Below, piece by piece: positions 32,787 to 39,735 of a stretch of 64,000 bases of DNA. Source of the stretch: Halolamina sp. CBA1230. GTDB taxonomy: Archaea > Halobacteriota > Halobacteria > Halobacteriales > Haloferacaceae. A model generated the notes under the pieces. It did no database searches. It was not told where the DNA came from and saw only the letters and a list, made by a program, of their open reading frames with translations. The translations under genes and the position numbers were made by a program. The stretch spans positions 2,108,001-2,172,000 of the forward strand of contig NZ_CP054587.1 in assembly GCF_002025255.2 (NCBI RefSeq), written 5' to 3'. The stretch's first letter is position 1, and the number at the start of each line of letters is the position of its first letter.

Positions 32787-33251
32787 ATGTTCGACACCAT
32801 CGTCATCGCCACCGACGGCTCCGAGAGCGTCCAGCGGGCGGTCGACGTGGCGCTCGATTTCGCGGAGCAGTTCGACGCCGACGTGTACGCGCTGTTCGTC
32901 GTCGACGAGGGGCAGATCGAGTCCTCGCCCGAGAGCGTCCGCGAGGAGCTCCGTGCCGGACTGGAGGACGACGGCGAGGACGCCGTCGCCGACGTCGCCA
33001 CCCGCGCGGAGAGCGCCGTGACGACCGCCGTCCGGGAGGGCCGCCCCGCCGCGGCGATCTCCGACTACGCCCGCGAGGTCGACGCCGACGTGGTGGCCAC
33101 CGGCACACGCGGGCGCCACGGCGAGAACCGCTACCTGATCGGCGGCGTCGCCGAGAGCGTCGTGCGGCGCTGTCCCGTCCCGGTGCTGACCGTCCGGCAG
33201 TTGGAGGGCGAAGGCGAGGGCGACACGGACGCTGCCGAGTCCGCCGCGTAG
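32787..33251 (+). CDS. Universal stress protein, UspA family
   Basis: A 154-residue UspA with the full pattern: IVIATDGSESVQRAVDVAL at the start, and GTRGRHGENRYLIGGVAESV near the end, with a glycine in place of the usual serine of the last GS. An acidic tail follows PVPVLTV. ATG 32787 is preceded at about 27 bases by GAGTTATCCC, a likely promoter element, directly downstream of the repeat array. Confidence 0.87.
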   Translation: MFDTIVIATDGSESVQRAVDVALDFAEQFDADVYALFVVDEGQIESSPESVREELRAGLEDDGEDAVADVATRAESAVTTAVREGRPAAAISDYAREVDADVVATGTRGRHGENRYLIGGVAESVVRRCPVPVLTVRQLEGEGEGDTDAAESAA

Positions 33252-33331
33252 CGAGACCAGACGTGTCCGGGTTCGAGTGAGTTCTGTGACTTGCTGCTGT
33301 AGCGTCGGATCTTTTTCTCACAAGACAGATA

Positions 33332-33342
33332 GAGTTTTAATG
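33332..33342 (+). promoter_or_regulatory. TATA-type promoter of the secreted lipoprotein gene
   Basis: GAGTTTTAATGCAT lies 25-30 bases before the ATG at 33365 in locally AT-rich DNA, consistent with a leaderless or short-leader transcript. Confidence 0.5.
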
Positions 33343-33364
33343 CATACGATCTGTATGGGAAACA

Positions 33365-33895
33365 ATGAAGCGTCGTAATGTACTCCGAAGCGTGTCCGTG
33401 GCTGCTGGCACGGCTCTTGCCGGATGTTCGTCAGTCCCCGGATTTGGCGGGTCTGGAACGGTTCTAGGGCGAATCGAGGTAATCAACTACTCTTTCGAAC
33501 CGAATCAGATTCGGCTATCGGTAAAACGAGACGACGAAATTCTCCTTGACCGAGAGATTTCGCTGACTGCCATCGATAACGATGATGGGGGTGCGTGGAC
33601 GATCATTGATCCGGTTTGGTCGAACGAGAAGGGCCAGTACACCGTCCGTGCCGTTCACTACGGGAAAGACGATGATCGGGAAAGCGAAGATTGGGAATAT
33701 ACGTTCACGGAGAGAGATTACGAGCAGTACTACGGCGACAATCACGAGGACCCCGGCTGTGTCGGCGCCGTCGTGAAGGTCGGAAGCCTTTCTGAGGACG
33801 AAAACGGGACGATCGGAATCGGACCGACGTATATGGAGAACCCATGTGAACTGCCGGCGAACTTCAGCCCGGCGCAGGCGGTCGACGAGCACTGA
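33365..33895 (+). CDS. Secreted lipoprotein of unknown function
   Basis: A 176-residue protein with a Tat-like KRRNVLRSVSVAAGTALAGC signal and lipobox LAGC, so probably lipid-anchored outside the cell. The mature part is acidic and beta-rich in appearance (GRIEVINYSFEPNQIRLSV), with two late cysteines (DPGCVG and ENPCEL). Similar short haloarchaeal lipoproteins exist, but I cannot name a family. Its codons are noticeably richer in A/T than the genes on either side, which suggests acquisition or relaxed selection. Confidence 0.75.
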   Translation: MKRRNVLRSVSVAAGTALAGCSSVPGFGGSGTVLGRIEVINYSFEPNQIRLSVKRDDEILLDREISLTAIDNDDGGAWTIIDPVWSNEKGQYTVRAVHYGKDDDRESEDWEYTFTERDYEQYYGDNHEDPGCVGAVVKVGSLSEDENGTIGIGPTYMENPCELPANFSPAQAVDEH

Positions 33896-33972
33896 GCCGG
33901 CCTCGAATCGCGCCGATCGACCCGGAGGCGCGGTTCCACGCCGCTTTTACGCGCGGTGGGCGTCGCTCCGGT

Positions 33973-35160
33973 ATGGACGACGAACTCATCGAGACGAGCG
34001 AGCTCTCCCTGCACCGGCGCTCGCTGCTGCCTGGGAAGGGCTTCTTCTACCCCGACTCGCTGGCGGAGGATCGCACCGAGGAACGCATTCAGGAGGCCGT
34101 CGACGGCGCCGAAGCCGTCGTGATCACCGACTCCGACGCCGACGGCCTGGGCTGTGTCGCGCTGATCCGCGAGGCCCGCGACGCCGCGCTCGACGTGGCC
34201 CCCTTCGAGGAGGCGCTGGCCCAGGAGATGGCCGACGAGGAGCCGGACGAGGACGACGACGAGAAGGGCGAGGACGAGGAGCCACACGAGCGCTCGACGG
34301 TGGCGCTCGTCGCGTCGGGCCCGGGCGATATCGAGGAGTCGCTGGAGTTCGTCGCCGAGTACGTCGAGGAGGGGACGGACCTGTACGTCTGTGACATCTG
34401 CCCGGACAGCTACGAGTACATCGCCGACGACCTGGAGACGCTGGTCGAGCGCTGCGGCGAGGTGCGGTGGTTCGACCACCACCAGTGGGCCGACGAACTC
34501 GAGGCGAGCGTCCGCGCGGCGGGCGTCGACCTCGTGATCGGCGACAGCGAGGAGGAGTGTACGACCGACGTGGCGCTGCGCTCGCTCGACTACGCGTTCG
34601 ACGAGCGCTACGCCGAACTCGCGGAGGTCACGCGCGACCACGACCTCTGGCTGAAGCAGGACGAGCGCAGCGACGACCTCGCGGACTACGCCTACTGGAG
34701 CGGCCCGGAGGAGTACGCCACGGTCGTCGGCGAGTACGGCGCCGCGCTCCCGGAGACGGTGCTCGACTACGTCGACCACCGCCGCGTGGAGAAGGAGCGC
34801 CGTATCGAGGCCGCAGTTTCGCGGGCCAACGAGCGACAGATCGGCGACTGGACCGTCGGCGTCACGTACGGCCGCTGCTCACAGAACGAGGTCGCCGAGG
34901 CGCTGCGGGAGCAGGGCTGTGACGCCGCGGTGATCGTCAAACCCTCGGGGAGCGCGTCGATCCGGGGGTCGGAGGGGTTCGAGCGCTGTCACGAGGTTGC
35001 CGGGCAGGTCAACGGCGGCGGCCACCCGAAGGCGGCGGGCTGTAAGCCGGACATCTACGACGACATGCTGGACATGGCCCAGCACTGGACGACCGAGGGG
35101 CAGGCCGCGCGGACCGTGATCCGGCGCGCGTTCGAGGAGTTGGCTGAGGAGTCGGACTGA
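33973..35160 (+). CDS. DHH family phosphoesterase
   Basis: A 395-residue DHH/DHHA1 protein. VVITDSDADGLGC is motif I, WFDHHQWADE the DHH signature, EVTRDHDLW follows, and NGGGHPKAAG is the DHHA1 GGGH motif. A very acidic stretch at about residues 90-112 (EEPDEDDDEKGEDEE) interrupts the DHH domain. Candidate roles are RecJ-like nuclease or oligonucleotide/cyclic dinucleotide hydrolysis; sequence alone does not decide. ATG 33973. Confidence 0.85.
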   Translation: MDDELIETSELSLHRRSLLPGKGFFYPDSLAEDRTEERIQEAVDGAEAVVITDSDADGLGCVALIREARDAALDVAPFEEALAQEMADEEPDEDDDEKGEDEEPHERSTVALVASGPGDIEESLEFVAEYVEEGTDLYVCDICPDSYEYIADDLETLVERCGEVRWFDHHQWADELEASVRAAGVDLVIGDSEEECTTDVALRSLDYAFDERYAELAEVTRDHDLWLKQDERSDDLADYAYWSGPEEYATVVGEYGAALPETVLDYVDHRRVEKERRIEAAVSRANERQIGDWTVGVTYGRCSQNEVAEALREQGCDAAVIVKPSGSASIRGSEGFERCHEVAGQVNGGGHPKAAGCKPDIYDDMLDMAQHWTTEGQAARTVIRRAFEELAEESD

Positions 35161-35268
35161 TTTACAGGCTGTCGAGGCGAATGCCACGGGGCTTGACCCC
35201 GAGGCGGTTCACTCGGTGAGTGCCGTTCGGGAGCGCGCTCTTTTCGGGGATTGGGTTGATGGTGTCGA

Positions 35269-35342
35269 CGACCGCTACGGCAACAGCATCTCGATCGTTG
35301 ACTTCTGAGACCGCAACTGCGACAGCAACAGCATCTCGTTCG
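35269..35342 (+). repeat. Module A units, left flank of B copy 2
   Basis: Two diverged A units, containing GGCAACAGCATCTCGATCGT and GACAGCAACAGCATCTCGTT, lead into B. They read towards B, as at 32.1 and 57.1 kb. Confidence 0.65.
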
Positions 35343-35596
35343 TAGACCACTTGCGACCGCAGTGCGCCGGACACGAGGTCCGGCGCTGGAAAGGAGTCCC
35401 CAACCCTCCCCCCGCGTCGGCGACAGGTCGCCGACGCGAGGCGTCCACCGCCACTGCGGTCGCTGTCGGCGCGTGACGTGAGTCCCTCCGTGGACGAACG
35501 AGCGCGCGAGGGACGACCGACTGAGCGAAGCGAAGGAGGGAGTCGGCTGGGGAGGTCCGAGGCCTGTGCGTCGCGGTTGCGGTCGCAAGTGGTCTA
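35343..35596 (+). repeat. Module B element, copy 2 (complete, 254 bp)
   Basis: Perfect 19-bp terminal inverted repeats: TAGACCACTTGCGACCGCA at 35343-35361 and its exact complement at 35578-35596. Hairpin I is GCGCCGGAC / ACGAG / GTCCGGCGC (35364-35386). CCTCCCC is at 35405-35411. Hairpin II has 12-bp arms CGCGTCGGCGAC and GTCGCCGACGCG (35413-35438). CGAGGCGTCCACCGCCAC and TCGGCTGGGGAGG (35543-35555) are as in the other copies. It occupies the 565-base gap between the convergent DHH and DUF5807-like genes, with no coding sequence. Confidence 0.88.
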
Positions 35597-35676
35597 GCAT
35601 CGAGGAGCTGTCGCTGTCCCAGTTGTCAACGACCGAGACGCTGTTGCCGTCGCTGTCTGCGGTCGCTGCTCCACCC
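35597..35676 (-). repeat. Module A units, right flank of B copy 2 (inverted)
   Basis: On the minus strand it reads GACGGCAACAGCGTCTCGGT, then GTTGACAACTGGGACAGCGA, leading into the right end of B. It is the mirror image of the left flank, so A-B-A is a large imperfect palindrome. AAAACGCAGTTC directly beyond it also occurs at 23605, beside the other array. Confidence 0.65.
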
Positions 35677-35725
35677 TAAAACGCAGTTCCGGAACGACAG
35701 AACACCCCGAAAACCCGACCCCGAA

Positions 35726-36160
35726 CTACTCCTCGGAACGCGACCCAACGACCCACTTCTCGGAGTACGACTCCCCACACGAGCACTTCGCATACGCATG
35801 AATAACGTCGCCGTCGGCGTACATCCCGCCGACCTCCGGGTTTTCGGCCTCGGCGAACGCGAACACGTACTGGACCTCGTGCTCCTCACCGTCCCCTTCC
35901 GGACACTCACCACCGGCCAAATCGGCGTCGACGCTGCCGCCCTCGCCCATCGCCTCCTTCGCGAACCCCATCGCGTCCTGCCCGGTGCCGGCGTCGAACA
36001 GCTTCCGTCCCTGGTCACCGGGGCGGACGAGCACGACGCCGCCGTCGACCTCCTCGCCGGCGTCGGCCAGCTTCCCCGCCTCGTCCAACTGGTCCTCCGC
36101 GAGGAACAGCGCCACGTCCTCCAGCCGCTCGCCCGCGAGGAACTCCGAGAGTTTGCTCAT
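35726..36160 (-). CDS. Conserved haloarchaeal protein (DUF5807-like)
   Basis: A 144-residue acidic soluble protein with VDGGVVLVRPGDQGRKLFDA, an EHEVQYVFAFAEAENPEVGG segment, and a terminal AYAKCSCGESYSEKW that could bind metal through its two cysteines. I associate it with the haloarchaeal family DUF5807. Function is unknown. It lies downstream of rps6e on the same strand. Confidence 0.65.
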   Translation of the reverse strand: MSKLSEFLAGERLEDVALFLAEDQLDEAGKLADAGEEVDGGVVLVRPGDQGRKLFDAGTGQDAMGFAKEAMGEGGSVDADLAGGECPEGDGEEHEVQYVFAFAEAENPEVGGMYADGDVIHAYAKCSCGESYSEKWVVGSRSEE

Positions 36161-36200
36161 ACCCCGACGACGCGCCTGAACGGGAAAAACCGACCGCGTT

Positions 36201-36668
36201 TCAGTCGAGGTCGAACGGGTCGGCATCGTCGCTCCCACGACCGCCGTCCAGATCGCTCGCGATATCCTGCAACGACCCACCGGGACCGCTCGTGTCGCGG
36301 TAGAACGCCCGCTCGCCCGGCAGCCGGAGGCCATAGCGCTCGCCGGGGTCGATCTCGTCGACTTCGACGGGGTCGCCCTGTTCGCGCCCCTGTTCCTGCA
36401 ACCACTCGACCAGTCGGTTCGCCGCCCGGCCCGGGTCCCGGGCCTCGCTCTTGAGGTCGTACGCGCCACGGAGCAGGAACCCCGAGCGGTCATCCCGGAT
36501 CTCCGCGTGGTACTCCTCGCCGTCGACGACGACGCGGACGAACGAGCCGGGGTCGAGGGTCAGATCCGCCGGCAGTCGCAGGCAGGGCCGGCGCGTGCCG
36601 CCGCTGCGGGCGACTTCCGCCCGTTCGGTGCGAACGCTAGCGTGGTCGCTGGGGATGCGATCGGGCAT
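36201..36668 (-). CDS. Conserved haloarchaeal hypothetical protein
   Basis: A 155-residue protein starting MPDRIPSDHASVRTERAEVA. A beta-rich middle (SFVRVVVDGEEYHAEIRDD) is followed by a helical segment and an acidic tail. No family is recognised with certainty. It lies 18 bases after rps6e and probably shares its transcript. Function is unknown. Confidence 0.65.
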   Translation of the reverse strand: MPDRIPSDHASVRTERAEVARSGGTRRPCLRLPADLTLDPGSFVRVVVDGEEYHAEIRDDRSGFLLRGAYDLKSEARDPGRAANRLVEWLQEQGREQGDPVEVDEIDPGERYGLRLPGERAFYRDTSGPGGSLQDIASDLDGGRGSDDADPFDLD

Positions 36669-36686
36669 CGAAAATCGAGTGAGAAC

Positions 36687-37082
36687 TTACTCCTCGTCTT
36701 CGTCGGCGCCCTCGCCGAAGGCGGCGGCGACGTCCTCGTCGCCGACGACCTTGGCGTTGACCTGCGCGCTCTCCTCGCTGAACTCGGCGCCACGCACCGT
36801 GACGCGGCGGCGCTCGCCGTCCTTCTCGGGGTGGTAGCCGACGCCGCCCTCGAGCAGCAGCTCCTTCAGACTCGAGCCGGCGACGTCCTCCCGCATCGGT
36901 CGGCCGGCGGCGTCAGAACCGCCGGTCAGCTTCAGCGTCGACTCCGAGAGCCCGACGACGTCGCCGTCGACCTCCTCGCCGAGCGAGCGCCCGAGGAAGC
37001 GGTTGGCGTCCTGTCCGTCGACCTCCGTCTGGTACGTGGTCCCCGTGTCGGGGTCCGACACGACGAGCTTGAGTTCGGCCAT
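36687..37082 (-). CDS. rps6e: Small ribosomal subunit protein S6e
   Basis: A 131-residue protein with [36 protein letters not shown] and [17 protein letters not shown], the conserved S6e core, and the acidic tail common in halophiles. It is part of the archaeal 30S subunit. Confidence 0.95.
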   Translation of the reverse strand: MAELKLVVSDPDTGTTYQTEVDGQDANRFLGRSLGEEVDGDVVGLSESTLKLTGGSDAAGRPMREDVAGSSLKELLLEGGVGYHPEKDGERRRVTVRGAEFSEESAQVNAKVVGDEDVAAAFGEGADEDEE

Positions 37083-37152
37083 ATGCGAAAATCTCGGCCG
37101 CGGCTGAAAAACACGTCGAAACCGCCCGTTCCGGCGCCCGTGGGCGACCGCG

Positions 37153-37647
37153 CTACGCCTCGCCCGGTAGCAGCGCCTCGGGCTGTCGCTGCACGAACAG
37201 CACGCGCTCGCTGTCGTCCAGCGGCCGGACGTACAGTCGGCTCTCGCCCGCGTCCTCGATCCGCAGCACCGTCTCCTCGGCGTCGTCGATCTCGTAGTAG
37301 ATCGGGATCAGCACCGCCCGGCCCGCGTCGGCGGCTTTCATCACGACGACGGCGAACACGACGCCGTTCGCTTGCGCGTTGTACGCCTCGTACTCGTCGA
37401 ACTCGGCGCCGTCGACGGCCTCCTGCACCGCCTCGAACTCGTTGCCCGGCACGAGCACGTCGAACCCCGTTCGGTCGTCCTCGTACCCCTCGTCGGTCGC
37501 CAGCCGCGGCAGCGGCGTCACCGCGCCGGGGCGGAGTTCGACGGTGTCCCAGCCCTCCTCCCGGAGCTCTGCCGCGGTGGCCTGCATGTCGTCGATGGTG
37601 TCGTCCCAGAGGTCGGTCATCCCCTCTAGCGGGTGTCCGGGGTCCAT
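37153..37647 (-). CDS. Conserved haloarchaeal hypothetical protein
   Basis: A 164-residue soluble protein from ATG 37647 ([20 protein letters not shown]). It includes [34 protein letters not shown] and [15 protein letters not shown] at 37668 would add seven residues; CTTTTCACC just upstream looks like a promoter element and argues for the shorter form. Similar proteins occur in many haloarchaea, but no function is known to me. Confidence 0.65.
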   Translation of the reverse strand: MDPGHPLEGMTDLWDDTIDDMQATAAELREEGWDTVELRPGAVTPLPRLATDEGYEDDRTGFDVLVPGNEFEAVQEAVDGAEFDEYEAYNAQANGVVFAVVVMKAADAGRAVLIPIYYEIDDAEETVLRIEDAGESRLYVRPLDDSERVLFVQRQPEALLPGEA

Positions 37648-37731
37648 GCCCGGGTAACGGCCCGTCACGGGTGAAAAGGGTTCGCTTGCGGGACGCCAGC
37701 GCTTAACCCCCCGCCGCCCTCACTCGGGAGC

Positions 37732-38061
37732 ATGAGTGACGACGCCAGCCTCACCGACTTCGCGGGGAGTGGGGGCGGCGGGGACGACGCCGGCGACGGG
37801 GCGAACGATCTCGAGGACGAGCCGAGCGACGCCGAGGACGGAACGCCCGACCCGGACGACGCTCCGGACTCCGACGACTCTAGCGACGCCGAAACCGCCG
37901 AGGAACCCACCTTCACCTACACGTCGACGCCCGACGGCGCCGAGTGTGCATCCTGCGGCGCGGTGGTAGAGAAGCGCTGGCACGCGGGCGAGGGCGGGAC
38001 GACGGACGATCCGGATCTCGATCCGGACTCGCTGGTCTGTCCGGACTGTAAAGAGTGGTAG
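37732..38061 (+). CDS. Small acidic zinc-ribbon-like protein
   Basis: A 109-residue protein. Residues 1-60 are Asp/Gly/Ser-rich and probably disordered. The C-terminus has CASCGAVVEKRW and, 22 residues later, CPDCKEW, a two-CxxC zinc site. Many haloarchaea have such proteins; function is unknown. It converges with mutL, six bases apart. Confidence 0.7.
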   Translation: MSDDASLTDFAGSGGGGDDAGDGANDLEDEPSDAEDGTPDPDDAPDSDDSSDAETAEEPTFTYTSTPDGAECASCGAVVEKRWHAGEGGTTDDPDLDPDSLVCPDCKEW

Positions 38062-38067
38062 CGGTGA

Positions 38068-39735
38068 TTACTCCCGCTCGAACCCCGCAGCCAGCGTCTC
38101 CTCGGTCACACTGAGCACCGTCGGCCGGCCGTGCGGGCAGGCGAACGGCTGCTCGCACTGTCCCAGTCGCTCGACGAGCGCCTGTGCCTCCTCGGTTTCC
38201 AGCGCGTCGCCGGCTTTCAGCGACGGGTGACAGGCCAGATCAACCAGTGCGTCCTCACGAGCATCATCCGGATCGTCGCCGCTCGCGAGCGCCGCGAGGG
38301 TCTCACGGAACGCCCCCATGTCGGCGGGGCGACCCAGCGGCGCCGGGACCGACGAGAGCTTCACCGTCGTGCCGCCGAACGGCTCGGCGTCGAACCCTAG
38401 CGCCGCGAGTTCGTCGGCGTGCTCCTCGACGACCGCAGCCTGGGCGGGCGAGAGCGAGACCGTCTCCGGCGGCGAGAGCTCGGCGCGTTCGATCGCCTCG
38501 CCCGAAACGGCGGCCTGCAAGCGCTCGAAGTTCACTCGCTCGTGGGCGGCGTGCTGGTCGATCACGAGCAGGTCGTCGTCCTCGGCACAGAGAACGTACG
38601 TCTCGCGGAACTGCCCGACAACTTCCGCGTCGGCGAGCGCTGAGTCGTCCTGCTTCGGCGCGAGCGACTCCTCGAGTCCCATCGCGACCTCGCCGGAGCG
38701 CCGCAGGTCCGCGGTCGTGAGCGCGTCGTTCACTCCGGTCTCGACCGCCGCCTCGACCGCGTCGCGAGCTGAAAGTGCGACCTCCGCCTTCGCTGGGTGG
38801 ACGTTGGCGTCGACGGTCTCCGGCGGCAGCGACACCGAAACGACCACGATCGGGTGGCGGCCGTCGGGCAGCAGCGTGCCGTAGCCGCGTTCGACCGCGC
38901 GGCGGAGCCCCTCGTCGACGACCGGGCGGTCGTTGATCGCGGTCCGGAGGTGTGATCGATCCGCGCGTGTGGTCGAGGGGTAGGCGAGGATACCCTCGAC
39001 GTGGACGACCGATCCGTCCGCGTCGTCCGACAGCGTCGTCTCGTGGGTGAACGTCGTCGACCGCGCGGCGACGTGGCGGTCGTAGACGGCCGCGAGCGCG
39101 TCGGCAAAGGCGCCGCTGCCGGGCGTCTCGAACACCTCGCGGCCGTCGTGCTCGAGCGAGAACGACACGTCCGGGCGGGTCAGCGCGTAGCGCGCGACCA
39201 GTTCGGAGATCTTCGCGAACTCCGCGCCTTCGCCACCCAGCGACTCGCGGCGTGCGGGGCGGTCCGCGAACAGCTCCCGGACGATCACCGTCGTCCCGCG
39301 GGCGCGCCCAGCGTCGGACACCTCGATATCCCCGTTCTCGTCGACCACGAGCCGCGTTCCGGGCTCGCTCCCGTCGCTGGTGATCAGTTCGAGTCGTCCT
39401 GCATCGGCGATGCTCGGCAGTGCCTCGCCGCGGAAGCCGAGGCTCGTGGTCGCCGGCAGTTCGGCGGCGTCCCGGAGCTTGCTCGTCGCGTGGCGCTCGA
39501 CCGCGCGGGCGGCGTCGCCGCGGGCCATCCCGTGGCCGTCGTCGGCGACTCTGATCCGTTCGGTGCCGTCGCCGTCGACCTCGATTCGGATCGACTCCGC
39601 GCCGGCGTCGAGCGCGTTGTCCAGCAGTTCGCCGACGACCCGCGCGGGCCGGGTGATCACCTCGCCGGCGGCGATGCGGTCGACCGTCGCCTCGTCGAGG
39701 TGCTCCACGGTCCGCGGGTCGGCCTCGTCGCTCAT
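38068..39735 (-). CDS. mutL: DNA mismatch repair protein MutL
   Basis: A 555-residue MutL. GHKL ATPase motifs are ELLDNALDAG, VADDGHGM and TSLGFRGEAL. The endonuclease motif DQHAAHERVNFE is intact with Asp393, together with ACHPSLKAG and the C-terminal PFACPHGRPT. This is therefore a nicking-type MutL, as expected where MutH is absent. ATG overlaps the mutS stop (ATGA), so the pair is translationally coupled. Confidence 0.95.
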   Translation of the reverse strand: MSDEADPRTVEHLDEATVDRIAAGEVITRPARVVGELLDNALDAGAESIRIEVDGDGTERIRVADDGHGMARGDAARAVERHATSKLRDAAELPATTSLGFRGEALPSIADAGRLELITSDGSEPGTRLVVDENGDIEVSDAGRARGTTVIVRELFADRPARRESLGGEGAEFAKISELVARYALTRPDVSFSLEHDGREVFETPGSGAFADALAAVYDRHVAARSTTFTHETTLSDDADGSVVHVEGILAYPSTTRADRSHLRTAINDRPVVDEGLRRAVERGYGTLLPDGRHPIVVVSVSLPPETVDANVHPAKAEVALSARDAVEAAVETGVNDALTTADLRRSGEVAMGLEESLAPKQDDSALADAEVVGQFRETYVLCAEDDDLLVIDQHAAHERVNFERLQAAVSGEAIERAELSPPETVSLSPAQAAVVEEHADELAALGFDAEPFGGTTVKLSSVPAPLGRPADMGAFRETLAALASGDDPDDAREDALVDLACHPSLKAGDALETEEAQALVERLGQCEQPFACPHGRPTVLSVTEETLAAGFERE

